Source: Actinomadura roseirufa
GTDB lineage: Bacteria; Actinomycetota; Actinomycetes; Streptosporangiales; Streptosporangiaceae
Length of the DNA: 64,000 bases
NCBI RefSeq assembly: GCF_900659635.1
Contig: NZ_CAACVB010000012.1
Coordinates: forward strand, 1-64,000
Direction: 5' to 3'
The notes under the pieces were generated by a model. That model saw only the letters and a list, made by a program, of their open reading frames with translations, was not told where the DNA came from and did not search any database. Below are positions 7,813-14,028 of the stretch, one piece after another; position 1 is the stretch's first letter; every line of letters begins with the position of its first letter. The position numbers and the translations under genes were made by a program.

Positions 7813-8631
7813 TCAGTGAATTCGGGAGAAGCCCCGTTCGGCGACGAAGAGCGAGACGACCGCGATGGACAGGCTCGCGGTCACGGCGATGACGGCGTCG
7901 AGCCCGGCCGCGCCGCGCAGGGTGAGGTCGCGGACGGCGTCGATCCCGTAGGTCATGGGGTTGATCCGGGCGATGAGGGAGAGCCAGCCCGGTAGCCCCT
8001 CCACGGGGGCGAAGGCGTTGGAGGCGAACATCAGCGGGAAGAGCATCGCCCCCGAGACGTTCTGGATCAGCTCCGCGCCGCGCAGCCAGCAGGCGATCGC
8101 GATGAAGATCCAGCCGAGCCCCCAGCCCAGCACGACCGCGACCCCGGCGCCCGCGATCACTCCGGCGACCCCGCCTCCCGGGCGGAAGCCGAACAGCGCC
8201 AAGGCCGCCAGCAGCAGGACGGTCAGCCTGAGCAGGCTGCGGATCAGCTCGGCGAGGCTGCGTCCGATGAGGACGGAGCCGGGCCAGATCGGCATCACCT
8301 TGAAACGGGCGACGATTCCGTTCCGCATCTCGTCCGAGAGGTTCGTCCCGGCCAGCATTCCCGACTGCAGCGAGGTGTTGACCATGATCGCGGGTGCGAG
8401 GAAGTCGATATAGCCGATTCCCTCGGGGAAATGGGAGCCGGCGGTCATTCCGGAGAAGACCTGGCTGAACATCGCGAGCATGAGGAAGGGCGCCAGAAGG
8501 CTGGTCGCCAGGACGCGCGGGTCGAGGACCAGGGCCCGCAGCGACCGGCCGGTGAGCGCGTCGATCTGCGTGACCAGGCGGCTGCCGGGCCAGGAGACGG
8601 GCCGCGGGACCGGTTCGCGGGCGGGGCTCAT
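7813..8631 (-). CDS. ABC-2 type transporter permease (lasso-peptide export)
   Basis: The 272-residue permease has about six hydrophobic segments, with L-L-A-P-F-L-M-L-A-M-F near the N-terminus and I-N-P-M-T-Y-G-I-D-A-V-R before the last helix. Both are typical of DrrB-like ABC-2 permeases. Its ATG overlaps the stop of the ATPase gene by four bases, so the two form one transporter. It is the last gene of the lasso operon and probably exports the mature peptide and gives self-immunity. The role is inferred from context; the fold is clear. Confidence 0.85.
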   Translation of the reverse strand: MSPAREPVPRPVSWPGSRLVTQIDALTGRSLRALVLDPRVLATSLLAPFLMLAMFSQVFSGMTAGSHFPEGIGYIDFLAPAIMVNTSLQSGMLAGTNLSDEMRNGIVARFKVMPIWPGSVLIGRSLAELIRSLLRLTVLLLAALALFGFRPGGGVAGVIAGAGVAVVLGWGLGWIFIAIACWLRGAELIQNVSGAMLFPLMFASNAFAPVEGLPGWLSLIARINPMTYGIDAVRDLTLRGAAGLDAVIAVTASLSIAVVSLFVAERGFSRIH

Positions 8632-9581
8632 CGGACCGCCTCGGGGGTCGCGGCGGGGTCGGACATCAGGGCCAGGTAGACCTCGTCCAGCGTGGGGTCG
8701 GCGACGAGCAGCTCGTCCGGCTCCAGCCCGGCGTCGTCCAGGACGCGGACCAGGGCCGCCAGCTCGCCGGCGCGTTCGACGGGCACCGTGACGGCGCGGC
8801 GTTCCCCGGCGGGCGCCGGCCGGAAACCGCCGCGGCGGAGCGCGCGCCCGGCGGCCTCAAGGTCGGCAGCGGCGGCGAACCGCACGGTGGCCGAGCGCCG
8901 GCCCACCCGGTGCTTGAGCTCGGCGGGCGTGCCGCCGGCCACGACCCGGCCACGGGACAGGACGGTGATCGTGTCCGAGAGCCGGTCGGCCTCGTCCAGG
9001 TACTGCGTGGTGAGCAGGACGGCCGCGCCGTCCTGGACGAGGGCCCGCACGATCCGCCACAGGTCGAGCCGCCCGGCCGGGTCCAGCCCGGTCGTCGGCT
9101 CGTCCAGCAGGATCACCCGGGGGCCGTTCACCAGCGCCGCGGCCAGGTCGAGCCGCCGGCGCATCCCTCCCGAGTAGGTGCGGGCCGGGCGCGTGGCCGA
9201 GGCCGTGAGGCCGAACAGCTGGAGCAGCTCGTCCGCGCGGGCGCGGGCCTCCGCGCGGCGGGCGCCGAGCAGCCGCGCGAGGAGCACGAGGTTGTCGCGC
9301 CCGCCCAGCTGCTCGTCGATGCTCGCGTACTGGCCGGTCAGCCCGATCCTGCGCCGGACGTGCCGCGCCTGCCGCACGACGTCCAGGCCCGCCACCCGCG
9401 CGGTCCCCGCGCTGGGCCGCGCCCGGGTCGCCAGGACGTCCACCAGGGTGGTCTTGCCCGCGCCGTTGTGGCCGAGGAGCCCGTGCACCGTGCCCTGCGG
9501 GACCGTGAGGTCGACGCCGGCCAGCGCGACCACGTCGCGGTAGCGCTTGGCGAGGCCCCGCACCTCGATCGCGGCGCTCAT
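8628..9581 (-). CDS. ABC transporter ATP-binding protein (lasso-peptide export)
   Basis: The 317-residue DrrA-like ATPase has Walker A G-H-N-G-A-G-K-T-T near residue 40, the signature Y-S-G-G-M-R-R-R-L-D, and Walker B V-I-L-L-D-E-P-T-T-G-L-D. A C-terminal extension of about 90 residues is the usual DrrA accessory domain. The start at ATG 9581 overlaps the stop of the MauE-like gene by four bases, and its own stop overlaps the permease start. It should power export of the lasso peptide through the downstream permease. Substrate is inferred from operon position. Confidence 0.9.
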   Translation of the reverse strand: MSAAIEVRGLAKRYRDVVALAGVDLTVPQGTVHGLLGHNGAGKTTLVDVLATRARPSAGTARVAGLDVVRQARHVRRRIGLTGQYASIDEQLGGRDNLVLLARLLGARRAEARARADELLQLFGLTASATRPARTYSGGMRRRLDLAAALVNGPRVILLDEPTTGLDPAGRLDLWRIVRALVQDGAAVLLTTQYLDEADRLSDTITVLSRGRVVAGGTPAELKHRVGRRSATVRFAAAADLEAAGRALRRGGFRPAPAGERRAVTVPVERAGELAALVRVLDDAGLEPDELLVADPTLDEVYLALMSDPAATPEAVR

Positions 9582-10159
9582 CCGGGCTCCGCCGCCCGCC
9601 GCGTGCGGGAGGGGTGCCATCTCATGAGGATCCTGCCCGCGAGCGCGTCGTAGTACCGGACGAACAGCACCCCGGCGCAGGCTCCGGCGGTGATCGCCAG
9701 GGCCGCCGTGAGCGGTCCGGCGGCACGCGGCGGGGCGGCGGCCAGGACGAGGCCCGGCGCGGTGATCGCCAGCAGCAGCACGTTGCGGACGAGGACCGGG
9801 TACCCCAGCAGGGAGCTGCGCTCGCCGAAGCACGCGCATTCGGCGAACACCCCGCGCCGCATCGCGCGGACGACGGCGCCGGTGAAGACGGCCAGCAGCC
9901 CGCCTGCCGCGACGAGGCCCGCGGCGGGCGGAGTCAAGGGGCCGAGCAGGAGCAGCACGGCCGCGACCTCCATGGTCAGCACCGCCACGGCGACCCGGTG
10001 CGCGGGCCCGCCGGCGAGCCCGGTGATCCGCTCGACCGTCGTCCGGAATCGGGCGAACCCGTCTCGGCCGCGCAGCTTGCCGGTCACGGCGACGGTGAAG
10101 ACCGTGCCCAGCGCCGCGCGCTCGGCGAGCACCACGCAGCCCATCACCGGGCCCGTCAC
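9578..10159 (-). CDS. MauE/DoxX-type redox-associated membrane protein in lasso operon
   Basis: The 193-residue protein has at least four transmembrane segments. It carries C-A-C-F-G, a Cys-x-Cys pair typical of MauE-like proteins, near residue 107. MauE is needed for disulfide-rich methylamine dehydrogenase, and relatives are linked to thiol/disulfide handling. The gene overlaps lasso B2 upstream and the ABC ATPase downstream by four bases each, so it belongs to the lasso operon. The precursor core has exactly two Cys residues in its tail, so assistance in forming that disulfide is a reasonable inference. A permease-partner role is the alternative. Start may be 10159 or an ATG five codons later. 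Confidence 0.7.
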   Translation of the reverse strand: MTGPVMGCVVLAERAALGTVFTVAVTGKLRGRDGFARFRTTVERITGLAGGPAHRVAVAVLTMEVAAVLLLLGPLTPPAAGLVAAGGLLAVFTGAVVRAMRRGVFAECACFGERSSLLGYPVLVRNVLLLAITAPGLVLAAAPPRAAGPLTAALAITAGACAGVLFVRYYDALAGRILMRWHPSRTRRAAEPG

Positions 10160-10587
10160 GGGGCCGCCCCCTCGCGTCCGCCCGCCGGAATCTCCATGAT
10201 CTTGCGGAAGGGCGGCATGTCCCCTTCACCGATGGCCACGCCGTCCACCTCCACCCAGGCGTGCGCGCGGAACGGCGAGGTCAGGACGCCGGTGCACCAG
10301 CTGGGCCAGGACCCGGACAGCCGGCACAGCAGGACGGTGGCGATCGAGCGCTGGAGGCATCCGCTGCCCGCGCAGCGGACGCTGACGGAGACGACGGCCG
10401 TGCGCGCCGCGAGCGCCTCCGGGCCGGTCGCGGGCCGCGCGCGGCGCCCGAGCAGGGTCAGGACCCGGTGCAGCCGATAGGGGGAGACCCGGGCGAGCGC
10501 CGCGGCGGCGGCGACCGCGCACCGGGCGGCCGCGGTGCGGCGCCGTGTGATCGGGCTCTTGGGCTCCAGCGCCAGGGGCATGCTCAT
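10156..10587 (-). CDS. Lasso peptide biosynthesis B2 protein (leader peptidase)
   Basis: The 143-residue transglutaminase-like cysteine protease is expected to cut the leader from the lasso precursor. Cys77 lies in G-S-G-C-L-Q-R-S and His109 in F-R-A-H-A-W-V-E-V-D-G; an acidic residue in that last motif completes the Cys-His-Asp/Glu set. This spacing is the hallmark of lasso B2 proteins. Its ATG overlaps the B1 stop (10584-10587). It works with the RRE protein B1, which presents the leader, and the cyclase. Length matches stand-alone actinobacterial B2 proteins. Confidence 0.9.
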   Translation of the reverse strand: MSMPLALEPKSPITRRRTAAARCAVAAAAALARVSPYRLHRVLTLLGRRARPATGPEALAARTAVVSVSVRCAGSGCLQRSIATVLLCRLSGSWPSWCTGVLTSPFRAHAWVEVDGVAIGEGDMPPFRKIMEIPAGGREGAAP

Positions 10588-10841
10588 CGGGCCACCATCC
10601 CGGCGTCCTCCAGGGACCTGAGCAGGGCGCGGACGTCGTCGGCCACCCGGTCGGCGGCCGAGGCGTGCCGCCGGGTCAGCTCCTTGATCGCCGCGTCGGC
10701 GCCGGCCCCCTCCATGAGCAGCCGCACGACGGTCGCGGCGGTCGCGTTGAGCTGCCAGTACCGTCCGCTCCGCTCGTCGAGCAGGACCATGCCGTGCTCG
10801 GTGTCGACCGTGCGGACATGGGGGGCGAGGGTGGTCTTCAT
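10584..10841 (-). CDS. Lasso peptide B1 / PqqD-like RRE protein
   Basis: The 85-residue RiPP recognition element has the PqqD fold: H-G-M-V-L-L-D-E-R-S-G-R-Y-W-Q-L-N-A-T-A, then a helical C-terminal half with D-D-V-R-A-L-L-R-S-L. B1 proteins bind the leader, mainly the Y-x-x-P motif, and deliver it to the B2 protease. Here the precursor has Tyr6-Glu-Pro-Pro9. ATG 10841 overlaps the cyclase stop by four bases and the gene's stop overlaps the B2 start. Size and motifs fit a discrete B1 of a split B1/B2 pair, as in actinobacterial clusters. Confidence 0.92.
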   Translation of the reverse strand: MKTTLAPHVRTVDTEHGMVLLDERSGRYWQLNATAATVVRLLMEGAGADAAIKELTRRHASAADRVADDVRALLRSLEDAGMVAR

Positions 10842-12658
10842 GATGTTCCTCCCAGCGGGGCCGGTGCCCGTTCGGGCAGTGATCTGAGCCAGATCTCGCA
10901 GGACAGGGTGCGCTGGAGGAAGTTGATCCCCTGCGCGTTGGTGTGGACGCCGAGCACGGCGTCCCGGACGGCGTCGGCGTCGACCAGTCCCCGATCGGCC
11001 AGCAGCATGCCGTCGCACAGCTCCAGCAGCTCGGGCCTGGCGCGGCGCAGCCCCCGGTAGGCGCTCTGGCTGAACTCGGCCTTGGTGGTCCGGCCGAGGA
11101 TCTCGCCGGGGACGACGCCGCGCATCACCGTGCGGAGCACGGGCTTGTACCCGTCGACCGCGCCGCGGTCCTGGACGCGCAGCGCCAGCACGGCGTCGAT
11201 GACCTGGTCGTCCAGGTACGGCGCCTCCCAGCCGAGCCCGCAGGCGCCGGTGATCCGGTCGGTCTGGCGGGTGGCGTCGCCGCCCTTGCGCAGCCCCGTC
11301 AGGACGGCGTGGTCGCAGCGCAGTTCGGACATGGGCGCGGCGTCCGCGGTGGCGCGCACCAGCCGCCGGGCGGTCTCGACCGCCTCGGGACGCGCCCATC
11401 GCGGCATGCGGATCGAGGCGTCCCAGCCGATCTCGGGGCTGTCGAAGGGCTTGGGCAGCGGCGCGTCGAGGGTCCGCGCGCAGTCGTGCGCCCACGCGCC
11501 GTACGACCGGCGGCCGGCCATCTCGCGCAGCGTGGGAAGCAGTCTCCAGCGGAACAGCGAGCGGTCGAAGCGCATCCTGCGGTAGGCGGCCAGGGGGTCG
11601 CGGCGCAGCAGTGAGTGCAGGAAGGCCGGCCCCGCGAAGAACAGTTCGTCGCCGCCGTCCCCGGTGATGTGCGTCGTCGAGCCCTGCCCGGCGATGCGGC
11701 GGGCGAGGTGGCGGATCTGCTCGCGGACGTGCGCCCGCGCGTAGGGGGCCTCGACGTCGTCGTCCAGGTCGGCCATGTTGGCGAACATGGGCGGGACCTC
11801 CGTGGGCGGGAGCACGAAGTGCCGTGCGCCGGGGAGCGCGGCGGCGGCCCGGTCGGCCCACAGGCGGTCGTCGTTGCCGGCGTCCGGCGCCTCGCAGTGG
11901 AAGGTGAGCATGGACGGGGCGCGGGGCTCCGCCAGGAAGCAGAGGCTGGTGGAGTCGAGCCCGCCCGACAGGTCGGCGCTGAGGGTCCTGCCCCGCCGGA
12001 CGCGAGACTCCACGGCGGCCGCCAGCGCCTCCAGTACCCTCCCGGCCCCCTCTGCCAGCGGCGTCAGCGGCGGCGGGGGACTCCACCAGCGGACCGGATG
12101 GACGGCGCCGTCCCCGTCGAGTTCGAGGTAGGTGCCGAGCAGAAGCGGCTCCACGCCCTCCCAGCAGCACCGTTCCCGGAGGGGATGGGGCGGGCTGGGC
12201 GTGAGCAGCCGGACGGCCAGAGCGTCCACGTCGACTCCGGCCCCCGTGAGACGTGCCAGGGCATCGGACCGGTTCGAGGCCACGCCCACGTCTCCGGTCC
12301 GGGTGTGGAAGATCTGCCGGGCGGCCGAGAGCGAGCCCTGTGCGCGCACCCGCCCGCCGACGGAGGCGAGCAGATGGAAGGAACCGGGCGACGCGCGGGC
12401 GAGCCCGTCCATGTCGCGCACCGTGCGGGCGCGAGACGACGCGTCGCACAGCGCGTCCCGCGACGCCCTCGTCGTGCCCAGGAGGACGACCTGATGGGAG
12501 CCCGCCCGGCCATGAACGAATTCGTGCGGCGGCCAGTCTCCGATGATCCAGGGACGTCCGGAAGCGTGCCGGAGCTCATGGGGATATGCGGATCCGCTCT
12601 GGATACGGGCGGCGACGGGCCCGGCCGCGGTGGTGTCGGGAAGCACAAAGAATTCCAT
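10838..12658 (-). CDS. Lasso macrolactam synthetase (asparagine synthase-like cyclase, protein C)
   Basis: The 606-residue enzyme should activate the Asp/Glu side chain of the core with ATP and close the ring on the N-terminal amine. The PP-loop S-G-G-L-D-S-T lies at residues 231-237; G-D-G-G-D-E-L-F-F and a C-terminal W-E-A-P-Y-L-D-D-Q-V follow. There is no catalytic Cys at position 2, so it cannot use glutamine, as in other lasso cyclases. ATG 12658 (M-E-F-F-V-L-P) was chosen because GAGGAGG sits just upstream; a further in-frame start at 12694 lacks this. It is the first large gene after the precursor, and a strong hairpin lies between them. Confidence 0.93.
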   Translation of the reverse strand: MEFFVLPDTTAAGPVAARIQSGSAYPHELRHASGRPWIIGDWPPHEFVHGRAGSHQVVLLGTTRASRDALCDASSRARTVRDMDGLARASPGSFHLLASVGGRVRAQGSLSAARQIFHTRTGDVGVASNRSDALARLTGAGVDVDALAVRLLTPSPPHPLRERCCWEGVEPLLLGTYLELDGDGAVHPVRWWSPPPPLTPLAEGAGRVLEALAAAVESRVRRGRTLSADLSGGLDSTSLCFLAEPRAPSMLTFHCEAPDAGNDDRLWADRAAAALPGARHFVLPPTEVPPMFANMADLDDDVEAPYARAHVREQIRHLARRIAGQGSTTHITGDGGDELFFAGPAFLHSLLRRDPLAAYRRMRFDRSLFRWRLLPTLREMAGRRSYGAWAHDCARTLDAPLPKPFDSPEIGWDASIRMPRWARPEAVETARRLVRATADAAPMSELRCDHAVLTGLRKGGDATRQTDRITGACGLGWEAPYLDDQVIDAVLALRVQDRGAVDGYKPVLRTVMRGVVPGEILGRTTKAEFSQSAYRGLRRARPELLELCDGMLLADRGLVDADAVRDAVLGVHTNAQGINFLQRTLSCEIWLRSLPERAPAPLGGTS

Positions 12659-12825
12659 GGGAGCCTCCTCGGGGCGCCGTACGGTGACCGCCATGGCGCG
12701 TCGGGTGCCGGATCTGAAAGGAGAACGAATTCATCTGGGAGCTCGCGTCCATGAAGCCGCATGCCTCGACCATCGCCGCGCATCACCCATTTCGAAGAGG
12801 CCATCATGTCGCGGCGGGAGAATCA

Positions 12826-12865
12826 GCCGGTCCGGTGCAGTCCAAGGCGCCCGCACCGGACCGGC
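12826..12865 (-). terminator. 13-bp perfect stem-loop between lasso precursor and cyclase genes
   Basis: GCCGGTCCGGTGC (12826-12838) and GCACCGGACCGGC (12853-12865) form a perfect 13-bp stem with a 14-base loop. No T-run follows on the minus strand. It may be a partial terminator or a 3' stabiliser that gives more precursor than enzyme mRNA, a usual arrangement in RiPP operons. Confidence 0.65.
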
Positions 12866-12905
12866 CTTCAGTCGAGACCCCGCCGTGTCATGCTCCGCGG
12901 CACGG

Positions 12906-13025
12906 TCAGCAGGCGATCAGGCACTGGTCTCGCGAGTCATATCCCCAGGTCCCCTGCTTCAGGGTGATCTGGTTGAAGTCGCCGACCTCGGCCATCGCCG
13001 GGGGCTCATAGATGACGGCGTCCAT
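12906..13025 (-). CDS. Lasso peptide precursor (protein A), class IV/LP2006-like core with Lys1
   Basis: This 39-residue gene starts at ATG 13025, six bases after AAAGGAGG. The leader (1-22) has Tyr6-x-x-Pro9, the RRE motif, then E-V-G-D-F and Thr21 two residues before the predicted cut. The predicted core, residues 23-39, is KQGTWGYDSRDQCLIAC. Aligned from memory with the class IV lasso peptide LP2006 (GRPNWGFENDWSCVRVC), it shares Trp5-Gly6-aromatic7-acid8 and Cys13/Cys17. That predicts an eight-residue Lys1-Asp8 ring and a Cys13-Cys17 tail disulfide. Lys at position 1 is unusual. The alternative core GTWGYDSRDQCLIAC (Gly1-Asp9) would put Thr at -4. It lies directly upstream of all processing genes. 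Confidence 0.88.
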   Translation of the reverse strand: MDAVIYEPPAMAEVGDFNQITLKQGTWGYDSRDQCLIAC

Positions 13026-13031
13026 TTCTGT

Positions 13032-13039
13032 CCTCCTTT
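13032..13039 (-). promoter_or_regulatory. Strong ribosome binding site of lasso precursor gene
   Basis: AAAGGAGG on the minus strand ends six bases before the precursor ATG. It is among the best Shine-Dalgarno matches in the window and decides the start of this very short gene. Confidence 0.8.
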
Positions 13040-13789
13040 CACTGATCGACGTGCGGAATTCGCATCGCCGAACCGATCGCCCCCGGGGAACCGCGTTCAG
13101 CCGGCCGGCTCATTGCGCGACCCGCCCGGTCTCCGGGGCGTTCGGTGACCATGCACGTCAATACTCTGCGTGATTGAGGGATGGCGCACAGCTATCGCAA
13201 TGGTGACATCCGTGCTCCGCCGTCTTGCATCTGCGGGGCCCCTATACATCAGGGCCTGATAAGAACTGCGTCATGTGCAACAGAAGAGAAGGCAGGCCAT
13301 GACCATTGGTTCGGCGGGAGTCCGCCGACCATGTGTGCGCGCATGACGATATAACCATTTAGCGGAATTATGGTTACCAGTCATGCAATCCGGGCCGGTG
13401 CAGATCTTTGAAGCGGCGACGGCGAGCACGGTCACGCCGCTCGGCCGCACGGGCGTCGGGCGCGCGGGGGCGGTGCCGTGGAACATGCCGGGCGTCCGGT
13501 GCGGCACGTGGTCCTTGACCGCGGAGACGTCGTCGGCGTGACCTTGACCACCTGCCGGTGGGTCGGGATTGAGCCCCCGTTGCTCTCCTGGGGACAGATG
13601 CGGACGGGTTCCGCGTCACCGGGATCCGAGGCTCCTCCTGGTAGCGGATCGCTACGGTGGCACCGGTTCACGGGGCGAGGGACGGGGCCGGCCGAGGCGG
13701 TCGGCGAGGCTTCCGATGTCCTCGTGCCGCCGCCCTTCGGACGGCCGGTCGGACGGGTCGCAGGTGGGGAGCTTCCGGAACGATCCAGA
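13040..13789. other. Intergenic stretch between lasso operon and sulfur operon; no supported gene
   Basis: No reading frame here has convincing coding character or a ribosome binding site. The part from about 13150 to 13400 is clearly richer in A/T than its surroundings. It contains an inverted repeat AACCAT/ATGGTT (13353-13375) and a small GC hairpin near 13308-13330. The lasso promoter should lie near 13050-13250 on the minus strand, but no clean -35/-10 pair could be settled. The sulfur-operon promoter lies at its right edge. Confidence 0.5.
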
Positions 13790-13823
13790 GATTCCTACTA
13801 AAAAGGTCTGATTTGTAGTAATC
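13790..13823 (+). promoter_or_regulatory. AT-rich imperfect inverted repeat, probable promoter/operator of sulfur operon
   Basis: GATTCCTACTAAA (13790-13802) and ATTTGTAGTAATC (13811-13823) match as an inverted repeat at 10 of 13 positions. TAGTAAT within the right arm could be a -10 element. The leader-peptide GTG starts nine bases beyond the repeat. An operator for a sulfur regulator is inferred. Confidence 0.5.
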
Positions 13824-13831
13824 TCCCTCGC

Positions 13832-13906
13832 GTGTCCCCAGCAGCTGACCTCTATGGTCGGCGGTACCTCGATCTGTGCCGCCTGTACGGTTCGCGCTGT
13901 CGCTGA
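13832..13906 (+). CDS. Cys/Arg-rich leader peptide for sulfur-operon attenuation
   Basis: GTG 13832 opens a 24-codon frame ending in TGA 13906. Its sequence contains R-R-Y-L-D-L-C-R-L-Y-G-S-R-C-R. This matches the actinobacterial putative leader peptides (typical core R-R-H/Y-x-D-L, Cys and Arg near the end) found in front of sulfate, cysteine and sulfonate genes. Two Cys codons lie in the last nine codons, so ribosome stalling at low cysteinyl-tRNA would sense sulfur starvation. There is no ribosome binding site and a -10-like element sits just upstream, suggesting leaderless translation. The permease gene follows 122 bases later, with a GC hairpin at 13919-13940 between. Confidence 0.75.
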   Translation: MSPAADLYGRRYLDLCRLYGSRCR

Positions 13907-13918
13907 ACCCTCCCGGTA

Positions 13919-13940
13919 GACGGGCGTCCCCGCGCCCGTC
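13919..13940 (+). terminator. Stem-loop after the leader peptide (possible attenuator element)
   Basis: GACGGGCG (13919-13926) and CGCCCGTC (13933-13940) form an 8-bp perfect stem with a six-base loop, 12 bases after the leader stop codon. It could be the regulated hairpin of the attenuator. No T-run follows, so factor-dependent termination or control of translation would be needed. Confidence 0.4.
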
Positions 13941-14028
13941 CGTGTCGCCGTCGCGACCCAGGTGCCCGGCGTGCCGTGGCGCGCCCACCATCCCCCTACT
14001 TCGGCCAGCACCGAGAGGTCTCACCCCC

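Noticed and set aside
12695-12905. Possible second precursor peptide between precursor and cyclase
   Set aside because: No frame with Y-x-x-P or a suitable core is present; the space is taken by the hairpin.
13478-13801. 107-codon plus-strand frame in the lasso/sulfur gap
   Set aside because: No ribosome binding site, no family resemblance and poor codon bias.
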